A stretch of 64,000 nt of DNA from UBA1450 sp964452355 (lineage in GTDB: Bacteria; Patescibacteriota; Microgenomatia; UBA1406; GWC2-37-13), in contig CAYVKV010000001.1 of NCBI GenBank assembly GCA_964452355.1, forward strand, positions 157,660 through 221,659. Direction: 5' to 3'. The position numbers and the translations under genes were made by a program. Numbering within the stretch: the first letter of the stretch is position 1; each line of letters begins with the position of its first letter. The notes below the pieces were generated by a model. That model worked only from the letters and a program-made list of their open reading frames with translations, did not search any database and was not told the origin of the DNA. Shown here in pieces: positions 1 through 8,915 of the stretch.

Positions 1-1077
1 GATGAGTATGACCTGATTGATCTCATAAAGCAAAAAAGGATTACAAAAAAAATCATTGCATATATTGGGGGAACTATCAGTGAAATGTTTGAGACACCTC
101 CGCAGTTTGGTCATGCAAAGGCAATGGCAAGTCGGGGAGAGGAGACTGCTCAGGCAAAGACAAAAGCGCTTCAGGATGTTGGTGTTTTAGCAACAAACTC
201 ATTCACAGAGTTTATCAAATTGGTTAAAGAGATTCCAAGTGGCGATCATTCAAACGAATTGGATCATGAAGCAAAAATGCAGAGAATTCGTTTACGAACT
301 TCAGCATTGTTTATGAACTCCATATCAAGAGACGTCGGCGGATCTGTTGAAATTGTGGGGGAGGAACTATTGGCTGCCGCTTCAAAAAGATCATACGCAC
401 ACATTGTGGGCTCGATGCTTCTGGGGAGGCAGCTCAAATCCCCCCATGCTGCACAGTTTGTTGATTTGGTAATGAAGCTCTTGGTAGATCATGGTCCCTA
501 TGTATCAGGCGCAGTGAATACCATGATTGCAGCTCGTGCGGGGAAAGATTTGGTCTCTTCCTTGGCATCGGGGATATTGACGATCGGTCCACGATTTGGC
601 GGCGCGATAAATCAAGCAGCTGCTCATTGGTTTGAAGGAGTTTCAGAAGAGATTGAGCCACACGAGTACGTTGAGCACATTGCAAAGACAGGAAAGAGAA
701 TCTCTGGTATTGGACATCGAAAGTATCGCATTGATGCTCCAGACCCGCGGGTAGGCAAAATTCTTCAGTTTTCAAAAGGATTAAAGAAACACGAACATAT
801 TGATTTTGCCTGTTCAATTGAGCAGATAACCACTGCAAAAAAAGGAAATCTTATTTTGAATGTCGATGGTGCCATTGCTGCAGTATTTTTAGATCTTCTT
901 TCTGAGAAGGAAAATATTTCAAGAAATGAACTGAAGGAATTAATAGATATTGAATTTTTTAATGCGTTATTTGTGCTTGCTCGCTCGGTTGGTTTTACCG
1001 CTCATTATCTTGATCAGCGACGCCTTGACGAAGGACTTTTTCGACTAACTCCAAAAGAGGTGAAGTATTCAAAATAA
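1..1077 (+). CDS. ATP-citrate lyase, C-terminal citryl-CoA lyase part (5' truncated by window)
   Basis: The frame is open from base 1, so the gene starts upstream and only about 358 C-terminal residues are seen. They match the citrate-synthase-like C-terminal half of ATP-citrate lyase: an FGHAKA segment with a Gly-rich approach, the GIGHRKYRIDAPDPR segment carrying the catalytic His, then NLILNVDGAIAAVFLD and a GFTAHYLDQRRLDEGLFR ending as in family members. The enzyme cleaves citrate with CoA and ATP to acetyl-CoA and oxaloacetate in the cytoplasm. The N-terminal CoA-ligase-like domains would lie upstream or in a separate subunit. A standalone citryl-CoA lyase subunit is the main alternative. 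The gene converges on the secreted protein at 1082-2449. Confidence 0.85.
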   Translation, partial: DEYDLIDLIKQKRITKKIIAYIGGTISEMFETPPQFGHAKAMASRGEETAQAKTKALQDVGVLATNSFTEFIKLVKEIPSGDHSNELDHEAKMQRIRLRTSALFMNSISRDVGGSVEIVGEELLAAASKRSYAHIVGSMLLGRQLKSPHAAQFVDLVMKLLVDHGPYVSGAVNTMIAARAGKDLVSSLASGILTIGPRFGGAINQAAAHWFEGVSEEIEPHEYVEHIAKTGKRISGIGHRKYRIDAPDPRVGKILQFSKGLKKHEHIDFACSIEQITTAKKGNLILNVDGAIAAVFLDLLSEKENISRNELKELIDIEFFNALFVLARSVGFTAHYLDQRRLDEGLFRLTPKEVKYSK

Positions 1078-1081
1078 AATA

Positions 1082-2449
1082 CTATTCAGTCTCATCATAT
1101 TTAAATGAGAGGGCGTTGAGAATAATAGTATAATCTTGGGAGTCGACAATACCATCATAATTGAGGTCTCCCCGTGTTACCACTTCGGCTGATTGGCTTC
1201 CAAAGTTGCTTCGAATATAGATGATATCAACAGCATCTATGATCCCATTTTGGAGTGGAATATCTCCTGCAAGCATGTATATTTGAGAAAAATCAAAGGT
1301 ATTATTTCCTTCTTTGAATTTTATTTTCCCATCTTTACATCGATATGTTCCGCTTATCGTTTCTTTTGGATTGATTTCGCATATTTTCTTTTGCAGGTGT
1401 TTTGGTCCCTTGATGGTGACGTAATAATCGATATTGGGAATATTTTTGTACTCTGTATCTGCGACCCACGTACCATCTGCTTGAGGGGTAAATGTCACGG
1501 AGCGAGTGTCAATTTGTTTGCCATTAGTCTGGTATATGGCAAGCTTAGTATTAATAGAGTTCGCATTTTTTGGTTGTCCGGTAATTCCTTGAAATTTAAT
1601 TCGATAGTTTACTTTTGCATCAATGCGTTGTTCGAGAATTTGAGATACTGGCTGAGGAGATGTCTCAGGAGGAATCCCCGTAATTCCTCCAGACGGATAT
1701 GGACCACTTGGATAGGGTCCACTCGGATAGGGAGATCCGTTCCCAGGAGGCGTTCCCCCCGAGGTTGTGGTTACATGAATATTGGGGATATTTTTCATGA
1801 TCTCCTCAGGAGTTGTTCCTCCTGCAGCACCAATATTACTTTGTGGGCTGATGGTATAAGCGCCCGATGCTCCTGGGCCGACAATGGTACTTGCGGATGA
1901 GATGAGATTTACTCTCGTCACACCTGCGCGCACTCCTTTAAATGTCAGTCTGATGACCGCTCGTTTGACGAGTTTACTATCGTCTCCTTTATTGACGAGA
2001 GTCAGATGGAGAAGATTGTATCCTTGGGGATGAGAATGTATTTCTTTGATGACCTCGGTTCCAAAAGAATTTAATGTATCTTGGTACGAGACAAACTCAA
2101 GTTGACCTGGGGTCGTGCGATTGTAGGAAAAGATGAGATCTGCTCCTGATAGGTATGAACCACTTGAAAGGTCAATATCAACGGTGATATTCTGATTTAA
2201 ACCACCTGAAATCTTACAAGTATTTGCTGCATTTGTAGTCTGACATGAGCCGGCTTTCAAAGAGTATGTCACCTCAGCCTGATCAGCGAGCGAACGAGTT
2301 GACATATATTGGTAGGTAAGATAGATAGCTCCACCAATGAGGAGAATGCCAATGAGAACCGAAAGTAGTCTTTTGGATTTGAGAATAAACATGAGTGAAA
2401 TAGCACTCATTTTTTCTCGAATGTTAGTACCAATGGTATTAAATTTCAT
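1082..2449 (-). CDS. Secreted/membrane-anchored cohesin-like plus dockerin protein
   Basis: 455 residues. An N-terminal hydrophobic segment (about residues 28-48) follows a basic stretch and acts as signal or anchor. A cohesin-like beta domain follows (about 60-205; 'ITVDIDLSSGSYLSGADLIFSY' style). Then comes a Pro/Gly/Ser linker with three PYPSG repeats, an Ig-like region, and a C-terminal dockerin-type segment whose second half GDLNYDGIVDSQDY is a good calcium loop; the first half is degenerate. The protein probably sits outside the cell and takes part in protein-protein or carbohydrate contacts. No enzyme domain is visible. It lies directly downstream of another secreted protein (stop-to-start gap 13 bp), so both may be one transcript. 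Confidence 0.7.
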   Translation of the reverse strand: MKFNTIGTNIREKMSAISLMFILKSKRLLSVLIGILLIGGAIYLTYQYMSTRSLADQAEVTYSLKAGSCQTTNAANTCKISGGLNQNITVDIDLSSGSYLSGADLIFSYNRTTPGQLEFVSYQDTLNSFGTEVIKEIHSHPQGYNLLHLTLVNKGDDSKLVKRAVIRLTFKGVRAGVTRVNLISSASTIVGPGASGAYTISPQSNIGAAGGTTPEEIMKNIPNIHVTTTSGGTPPGNGSPYPSGPYPSGPYPSGGITGIPPETSPQPVSQILEQRIDAKVNYRIKFQGITGQPKNANSINTKLAIYQTNGKQIDTRSVTFTPQADGTWVADTEYKNIPNIDYYVTIKGPKHLQKKICEINPKETISGTYRCKDGKIKFKEGNNTFDFSQIYMLAGDIPLQNGIIDAVDIIYIRSNFGSQSAEVVTRGDLNYDGIVDSQDYTIILNALSFKYDETE

Positions 2450-2462
2450 AAGTTTTCAAATG

Positions 2463-3636
2463 TTATTGACTACATTTTACTGTTCCAGCTGGTGCCCGTG
2501 GGTCATCGCTACAGAGCTCTACACGATCTATGAGAAAATTACTATTATTCGAATTATTCAATTTTGCTTCAAATTTAAGTTCAATTGAAGATCCTATGCT
2601 GGGAGAAATGTCTACGAAGGAATTTACGAAGTTTACTTCACCATTGTTATTTTTTGTAATGGTTTCCTTGCACAAGGGATATTTCTTGATTGAAGTGCCG
2701 TTAATTAAAATATCAGCAGAGTCATTACTACAATAATCTTCTGTAGATTGACTTAAATATACATATTTTAATTTGATATTTGAATAACCACTTGGCAATA
2801 CAACTACTTGACTTATTGAGGTGGTTGATTCGTGCGACCCTGTTCCTCCTATCCAAGCAAAATATGTAGGATCAGGAATCGTTATCTTTCTGTAATAATA
2901 ACTCTCTGGTAGATCATTTTGACTGTAAATATTGCGAAATACTGAGTTTAGGCTATCATATTCAACCCACCCCATTCTTCCCTGTTCAAAATTCCAGTTT
3001 TGAAGTTGTGGTAGTGCGGAGAGTGGTATGGGTGTATTGGTCGGGCCCGGTGTCACGGTTGTTGGGGTAGGTGTTCTTGATGGGGTCGGGGTGTGTGTTG
3101 GTGGTTGAGTTGGTATTCTTGTTGGGGTAAGGGTTGGCGTTGGTGATGGCACAACACGTGCATACATCTCAAGTTCTGCAACTTGTGTGGTGGTTCCCCC
3201 TCCGTTTTGAGATATATTGAGTCGATAGCGCTCGTATGATGTCTCATTTGAAATAGTGAATACTTTTCTTTCAGATTTTGTGAATACTTGACTCTGTTTT
3301 GTATCGAGAGTTGTCCATGTGGTACTGTTGCTGTTTGATCCTTGAAATATCCATGATGATGGGGAGACGGTCGTATCATTGTTGTTTGCAGAAGTTATCG
3401 CATAGGAATGAACTATATATGAATAATAACGCTCAATAGCACTTCCTGACATTTCGGCATTTCCTTGACCTGCAAGATTTTCAGCAGAAGGCTTGAGTGG
3501 TATAAAATCTTGAGCTGAAAGGCTTTGTCCGCTCGCAGACATACTTCCGGCTCCATCACTTATGATCCCAAAATCATATTGGAGTATGCCGGTGGATGAG
3601 GTGATGCTCCACAACGTTTGTGGATTGTTATCAAAT
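2463..3636 (-). CDS. Discoidin-like secreted protein, 5' part lost in scaffold gap
   Basis: The frame is open right up to the N run at 3637, beginning DNNPQTLWSITSSTG, which is the signature start of an F5/8 type C (discoidin) domain. A TTG at 3614 is therefore not a real start. After the discoidin-like domain comes a Thr/Pro linker (TPTPSRTPTPTT style), then a C-terminal beta-sandwich domain resembling a carbohydrate-binding module (NWNFEQGRMGWVE to FLIDRVELCSD). Probably extracellular sugar or surface binding. With the gap length unknown, this may be the C-terminal part of the same gene as 3647-5128, whose visible end is also a Thr/Pro/Val linker. Confidence 0.6.
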
Positions 3637-3646
3637 NNNNNNNNNN
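3637..3646. other. Assembly gap (10 N)
   Basis: Ten consecutive N separate two minus-strand coding segments. The number is probably a placeholder, so reading frames on either side cannot be joined by counting. A frame translated through the gap is an artefact. Confidence 0.98.
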
Positions 3647-5128
3647 TTCGGTGACCTCAGTTTCGACAGGCACTGGAACCGGAGATGGTGTTGCGGTTGC
3701 AGCTCTTGGCATGTTCAGTTTTTTGCGAAGGGCTTCAAAATCAAGAAGGTCAATGAGTTCAATGGGCTGATTTGCTGGGTCTTTTGCATTATATGCATTT
3801 TCTCCGGTTACGAGATTTGGATATGCGTTTAATCTATTTAACACTGCATTGTTGGTATCATACCCATATTGTCTCCGATACTCGGTGATCCAGTTTCCAA
3901 GGGTACATTCGTCAGTTACATTTCCCTCATCGTCAAGGCATGCACCGGATGGCGCAGTGTACTTTGGAATACACATAAATTTACTCCCTGATGCAATGGC
4001 ATCTTCGTCTGCGGAAGCTGTGCCAGGGTACCCAGCCATAATAGACTGTATACTCCATTCTTCATACAGTCGGAACGGAATGATGGTTGAGGTTTTTGTT
4101 GTAACATTGCCGGTGATAATAAACTGGTCAGATGCATCATTTAAAAACCACAGTGCTTCCGGTGGATTGTTCATCCATAAGTTCATCATGTTGATTCTAA
4201 GATTGAATGAATCCATTCGATTGTCGTTTGGAGGTTTTGTCCAAGAAAAGGTGCTATTCCATCCATCTGAGTTACAAACAGGAATCATATTCTCAGGTGG
4301 GATGATCGGCTTGGTCAGCTTTGGTAATACGGTAATTTGTCCTGTTGTGGTGCAGTTTTCATCAGTCAAAAGAAATCCAGGAACCAATGATTTTACTGTG
4401 ACAATTGCAGTATACGGTGCGTTAGGCGATGTGATCCCGACCGGAGTTGTGTATCCTAGTTCGGCGACTGGACCGCTCATTTGACTTTGTGGTCCATCAC
4501 CAACAAAGAATCCGAATCCTGCCATTATCGGAGTTGTACCATCGGGCTTTGCAACAGTACGAATAAGAACCGGTTCCCCTTCTCGAATTTGAATGGTATC
4601 TGCATATGCTGCAGACGGTGTCCATGCATGTTTGAACTGAACTTTGATGCCTGAAGTATAGCTACAAGCAGGAATCACGGGAGTTGGGGGATTGGTTGGG
4701 TCGCCAGCTGCTGGGGTTGGTGGAATTGGTGTTGGTGTATTATTCTCTCCACCATTACCCCCACAACAGTTTTCGATATGTGAATATGAACTTCCATCAG
4801 AACAGGAAAAATTTACCTGTTTTTGACAGTTGGGTTTACACTGATCTTGTCCTGATACCCAACAGGTCTTGTCACCACCCACAGGAGGTTGCTGCGGAGG
4901 GGTGGTTGCAGTTGGTTGTGGCGCAGGGGTATTTGTTGCTGGGTTGGAGCAAGACTCATCCTGACAGCCTGTTCCGGTACCACATACTTTTCTTACTCCA
5001 TTTGAGCATGAATCATTACAAGTATATGTACCACCACCCGGGATATCGCAAGTTACCGCGATTACAGAGTTTGAGGGAAAATATAAAAATGCAAAAAGTA
5101 ATATAAAAGGAATAAAGTAGTGTTTCAT
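3647..5128 (-). CDS. Cys-rich secreted protein, 3' end lost in scaffold gap
   Basis: About 494 residues before the gap. A clear signal peptide (MKHYFIPFILLFAFLYFPSN, cleavage near residue 24) is followed by a Cys-rich N-terminal part with two CxxxC-like clusters, Pro/Thr linkers, an Ig-like region around residues 155-270, a second domain at about 275-385 and an acidic C-terminal region ending in a Thr/Pro/Val linker at the gap. I do not recognise an enzyme. The protein is exported and probably surface-attached through partners. It may be the N-terminal part of the discoidin protein at 2463-3636. Tgt is divergent upstream, leaving a 96-bp region. Confidence 0.6.
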
Positions 5129-5224
5129 TTTTTAATAGAAAGATTAGTATAAAGATAGCATTTTCCACCCATAAAATCAACGAAAAATACCCGAAGAGAT
5201 TGTTATAATTGAAGGCTTCCCATT

Positions 5225-6400
5225 ATGTTTTCTTTTACCATTCACCATTCCATTCCAGGTCTGCGAGCACGAACGGGTTGTATCCAAACCTCACGTGGCA
5301 CATTTCAAACCCCAGAGCTTGCAATTGTCGCAACCGATGGTGAGCTTCGGTCGCTTTCAAACGACGTACTGAAAGGACTTCCCAGCTCCTATTTTATTGT
5401 AAACACCTATCATACGTACACAAAGAAAATTATTCCTAAAATTGAAAAGACCGGGGGCATTCATTCATATATGGATATTCCCGATAGGCTCATCGCAACA
5501 GATAGTGGGGGTTTTCAGGTTTTTTCGCTCGGATTTGGACAGAAACATCAGATAGGAAAAATTGCACGAGGAGACATTTCAAAAAAACTCATTGAGAATA
5601 ACGATGAAGAAAATCCTATCCAGATCGCCGAAGAAGGAGTGAATTTTACCTTCAATGGAGAAGATCTGAAGCTGAATCCCGAGGTCTCTATGGATCTGCA
5701 ACATAAGATCGGCGCAGATATCATGATGGCTTTTGATGAATGTACCTCACCACTGAATTCATATGTGTATACAAAAAAATCGATGGAGAGGACCCATCGA
5801 TGGCTCGATAGGTCGATTGAAGCGCACCGAGGCTTTGAAGAAAAACAAGCACTCTTTGGCATTGTGCAAGGCGGGGAATATCAGGATCTTCGGGAAGAAT
5901 CTGCTCGAGTCGTTGGATCAAAAGATGTCCCGGGATTTGGAATTGGTGGAAGTTTTGGAGATTTTCAGGAAGCCCTGGGGACAACGGTTGGCTGGGTGAC
6001 AAAGATTCTTCCTCCTGAAAAACCACGACATCTTTTGGGTATTGGAAAAATCAGGGATATATTTTCGGCAGTTCAAGAGGGAGTTGACCTTTTTGACTGT
6101 GTGATACCGACTCGTGAGGCACGACATCGGATGCTCTATACCAAAAAAGGAAGACTCTATCTTCGCAAACTCAAACATCTCGAGGAGGCAATTGACAGCA
6201 ATTGTAAGTGTAAAGGCTGTAAAGAAGGGGTGACGATGAAGCAATTATGGGAATGGTTTCTGGCCTACGATCTTCGCGCCTCTACCTACACAACTCTTCA
6301 TAACATTCAGTTTTATGCTGATTTGATGAGAGAGATAAGACAGAGTATAGAGAGAGGGATATTTGAGGAGTTGAGAGATGGCTATTTCAAGGTGTATTGA
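5225..6400 (+). CDS. tgt: Queuine/preQ1 tRNA-ribosyltransferase
   Basis: 391 residues, full family length. The enzyme exchanges guanine-34 of the tRNA wobble position for preQ1 (bacterial type). The catalytic Asp is in DSGGFQ (Asp93) and the nucleophile Asp in FDCVIPTR (Asp291). The zinc site is CKCKGC (Cys327, 329, 332) with His359. GIVQGG and GIGGSFGD contact the base. A TATAAT at 5204-5209 lies 15 nt before the ATG, giving a very short leader with no Shine-Dalgarno. No queuosine synthesis gene is seen nearby, so the base may be salvaged or made elsewhere. Confidence 0.96.
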   Translation: MFSFTIHHSIPGLRARTGCIQTSRGTFQTPELAIVATDGELRSLSNDVLKGLPSSYFIVNTYHTYTKKIIPKIEKTGGIHSYMDIPDRLIATDSGGFQVFSLGFGQKHQIGKIARGDISKKLIENNDEENPIQIAEEGVNFTFNGEDLKLNPEVSMDLQHKIGADIMMAFDECTSPLNSYVYTKKSMERTHRWLDRSIEAHRGFEEKQALFGIVQGGEYQDLREESARVVGSKDVPGFGIGGSFGDFQEALGTTVGWVTKILPPEKPRHLLGIGKIRDIFSAVQEGVDLFDCVIPTREARHRMLYTKKGRLYLRKLKHLEEAIDSNCKCKGCKEGVTMKQLWEWFLAYDLRASTYTTLHNIQFYADLMREIRQSIERGIFEELRDGYFKVY

Positions 6401-6417
6401 TTAAAATAATAATAACT

Positions 6418-7380
6418 ATGGAACTTGGAGGGGCACAAACTCAAAGAGATTATGATTTAGGCGATATTCAAAAACTACCTGATTTTTTAAGCGAACCCAC
6501 GCCTGATATAAGTTTAGTGGGCTCATCTTCTGGTTCAACACTCCTACCTGCATGGCTGAGATCTGTTAACAGAATGACTTTAGGGATTCCAAATAAACAG
6601 GAAAAAATGGAAGATAGGGTAATTTATAAGTTTACTACTGATGTTTTTCTACGTCATCTTCCAACGAGTGAAAGAGAAAAGATTGTATCAAGTCTTGTAA
6701 GACGGACTCGCAATTATGCGTCCTGGGAGAAAAAAGATGAAGATGAGGGTGGAGCTATGACTATAGACCCAATTGTTGGGAACATAATTAGTGTATATCC
6801 AGGTAGAAGAAGAAGTGAGTATTCAATTCATGAAGCTATACATTTTTTACAATATGAAGGACATATGCCGTTTAATAATGCGCTTACTTTTGCTTCAACC
6901 AGACTACTTTCACTTTTAAAAGGTGAGAATGACAATGTTTTTTTGCCTTTTCCTGTTGACCCTAATAAAAGTTATCCAGGCAGTAGTAAACCAAGTTTTA
7001 CAGCAGATCAATATTACGACGGAGTATTATCTAACAATACTGCCGGGTTCTTACAAGAAGATTGGAAGCTGCAAAAAGGTCCTGATAATAATTCAGGATG
7101 TAATATATATCTCGATAAAGAGGAAGAGTTTAACCGAGAATTTGCTCGGAACGGTGAATTCATAAAGAATGTGCTCGGGATAAAGGATCCATACGCAATT
7201 ATGAAAGGTATTGGAAAGGCTCGTGGAGTTCGAGCTTATGCGATGGGACGTCTTAGCGGAAACATGAACAATGCTTTTACATTATTGTGGCAACATAGCA
7301 TGGGGAAACCGTTTGAACAGGCAGAAAAAGAAGTTGTGCAAAAACTGAAAAACGGTACGATTGGTGAATATTACTCATAA
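6418..7380 (+). CDS. Unknown protein with an HExxH motif
   Basis: About 320 residues from the ATG at 6418; an upstream TTG at 6397 overlaps the tgt stop and is less likely. No signal peptide or membrane segment is visible. The only recognisable feature is HEAIH (6829-6843, about residues 138-142), the zincin metalloprotease signature, in the context YSIHEAIHFLQYEGH, which has an extra His after the motif. The C-terminal third (GIGKARGVRAYAMGRLSG) is small-residue rich. I do not recognise a family. A metal-dependent peptidase role is possible from the motif alone. It follows tgt by 17 bp. Confidence 0.5.
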   Translation: MELGGAQTQRDYDLGDIQKLPDFLSEPTPDISLVGSSSGSTLLPAWLRSVNRMTLGIPNKQEKMEDRVIYKFTTDVFLRHLPTSEREKIVSSLVRRTRNYASWEKKDEDEGGAMTIDPIVGNIISVYPGRRRSEYSIHEAIHFLQYEGHMPFNNALTFASTRLLSLLKGENDNVFLPFPVDPNKSYPGSSKPSFTADQYYDGVLSNNTAGFLQEDWKLQKGPDNNSGCNIYLDKEEEFNREFARNGEFIKNVLGIKDPYAIMKGIGKARGVRAYAMGRLSGNMNNAFTLLWQHSMGKPFEQAEKEVVQKLKNGTIGEYYS

Positions 7381-7424
7381 ATTATAAAGATTTTATTGGT
7401 TAAGAAATTTTTGAAGAATACGAT

Positions 7425-7454
7425 TTGACAATCATGTAATGATTCTGTTATGAT
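7425..7454 (+). promoter_or_regulatory. Promoter of the toxin-antitoxin operon
   Basis: TTGACA at 7425-7430, an 18-bp spacer and TATGAT at 7449-7454. The predicted start of transcription (7460-7462) falls on the ATG at 7462, so the mRNA should be leaderless. An in-frame ATG at 7450 lies inside the -10 box and cannot be the start. Confidence 0.75.
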
Positions 7455-7461
7455 ACGTGTC

Positions 7462-7743
7462 ATGAATCAACAACTCGTAAACTATGAAAAGTTTACAAAT
7501 ATTCAAAAAGCGCAGGCAGGATTGACGAAGTTATTCCTTGATGCAGAAAAAACATCATCATATTATCGAGTACTGAAAAATGATCAGTCGCTGGGAGTGC
7601 TTTTACCCGAATCGCTCTGGAAAAGTTTGACCGAAGATTTGGAAGCGCTTTCTTCTCCTAATTATCGTCGTAAAATAGCACAGGCTCGACAGGAAACAGA
7701 GCGTATTTCTTCGGAAGAAGTAAAAAAACAGCTCGGGTTGTGA
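7462..7743 (+). CDS. Type II antitoxin (Phd/YefM-like)
   Basis: 93 residues, start chosen from the promoter position. Small charged protein with an N-terminal part (YEKFTNIQKAQAGLTKLF) resembling Phd/YefM-type dimerisation and DNA-binding folds and a C-terminal helical region (KIAQARQETERISSEEVKKQLG) typical of the toxin-neutralising tail. It should bind and inhibit the RelE-like toxin encoded 7 bp downstream and repress the shared promoter. The family assignment rests mainly on size, position and pairing. Confidence 0.7.
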   Translation: MNQQLVNYEKFTNIQKAQAGLTKLFLDAEKTSSYYRVLKNDQSLGVLLPESLWKSLTEDLEALSSPNYRRKIAQARQETERISSEEVKKQLGL

Positions 7744-7750
7744 TCGATAT

Positions 7751-8005
7751 ATGTACATCTATGTATTTGCGCCAAGTGCGCTTAAAGAACTCAAAAAGCT
7801 CTCGACCGATATCCGAAAGAGGATCATAACAAAACTTGATCATTATATTTTGTCTGAAAATCCCCTCCTCTTTGCTGATGCTCTGGTCAATCATGACATA
7901 GGATCGTACAGATTTCGGGTGGGTGATTATCGAATCATTTTTGACCGGGAAGATGAGGTGATTGTCGTCCTTGCAGTGGGCCATCGGAGAGATATATACA
8001 AATAA
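7751..8005 (+). CDS. RelE/ParE-family toxin
   Basis: 84 residues. The pattern APSALKELKKL, then the C-terminal GSYRFRVGDYRIIFDRED and a final HRRDIYK, is that of RelE-type mRNA interferases; the Arg in RVGDYRI and the HRRxIY ending are characteristic. RelE toxins cleave mRNA in the ribosomal A site, while ParE relatives poison gyrase; the HRRDIYK end favours RelE. It pairs with the antitoxin just upstream. Bases 8006-8198 downstream hold no gene that I can support. Confidence 0.85.
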   Translation: MYIYVFAPSALKELKKLSTDIRKRIITKLDHYILSENPLLFADALVNHDIGSYRFRVGDYRIIFDREDEVIVVLAVGHRRDIYK

Positions 8006-8198
8006 AAAAATGGCAGTCGGATGAAGAAATCTAGACGAAGTTATTTTTTTATGCTTCACGGTCACCATATGCACAGAAGCCTAATTTAACCGTTTCCACA
8101 ATTGTATAACAACTGTCAGAGTAGGTAAAAGTACAAAAGTGCAGCGTTTATGGACAGATAACTCTTAGTCGATGAATAAATATCCATTCATTGAATAA

Positions 8199-8870
8199 TT
8201 ATTCAAGAAGTTTTAGTTGACTTACTCTACTGGCCAGATCATCTCCGGCTTTGGTCAAAAAACTACCGATACAAATGATATCGGGTTGATTTTTTTGTGC
8301 GGATATCACCTCGATCGTTTTACTATTGACTCCGCCATCAATAAGTATTTCTCCACTATAGTGATGATCTCGAAGCTGAGTAATTTTATTGAGCATTTCA
8401 GGCAAGAAAGGTGATCCCTGAAAGCCAGGTTCGACCGTCATAATCTGAATATATTTAATAGAAGATAGATCATAATGAGAAGCTATTTCATCAATCTCTG
8501 TAGAAGGAGAGATATCAAGTCCTATAGAAAAATTGTAGTTTTCTAAAAGAGTATTTATTTTTGGGTAAAGTCCTGCATTTATAAGAACAGTATTCACCCG
8601 AACTTTTTGTTCTATGAGTCCCTGAATTTTAACGAATTCCGCTTTGTAATTTTTGACCATAAGATGAAAATCAAAGGTAGTTTTTGGGTCGATTTCAATA
8701 TGATTTTGTGAAATAAGTTCAGAAAGTTCATCAATCTGTGTGGTCACATTGGGGACGAGGATGCCATCGGCGACATCGATCTGAATACGATCATAGTGAG
8801 GTTGAAAGAGCTCGAGTTGATCACTGAGCTCAAAGCGATCAAGGGTTAAAAGAGTGGGAACAGTTTTCAT
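8199..8870 (-). CDS. Ribulose-phosphate 3-epimerase family protein
   Basis: 223 residues, a TIM-barrel of normal Rpe length. Family motifs are present: IDVADGILVPN, FDFHLMV, IMTVEPGFQG and LIDGGVN. Rpe interconverts ribulose-5-phosphate and xylulose-5-phosphate. Of the four usual metal ligands (His, Asp, His, Asp), the first His (in the usual HVDVMDG) is Gln here (IQIDVADG); the others are kept. It is therefore a divergent epimerase that may have altered metal use or substrate. TACAAT (minus strand, 8877-8882) lies 6 nt before the ATG, predicting a leaderless mRNA. Confidence 0.8.
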   Translation of the reverse strand: MKTVPTLLTLDRFELSDQLELFQPHYDRIQIDVADGILVPNVTTQIDELSELISQNHIEIDPKTTFDFHLMVKNYKAEFVKIQGLIEQKVRVNTVLINAGLYPKINTLLENYNFSIGLDISPSTEIDEIASHYDLSSIKYIQIMTVEPGFQGSPFLPEMLNKITQLRDHHYSGEILIDGGVNSKTIEVISAQKNQPDIICIGSFLTKAGDDLASRVSQLKLLE

Positions 8871-8915
8871 GATTCTATTGTAGCAGAGAGGCTGCCATCT
8901 GGGGTATAATGCCGC

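Noticed and set aside
3560..5128. A single frame reading through the N run
   Set aside because: It continues across a placeholder gap and leaves the discoidin frame that is open on the other side; the join is arithmetic only.
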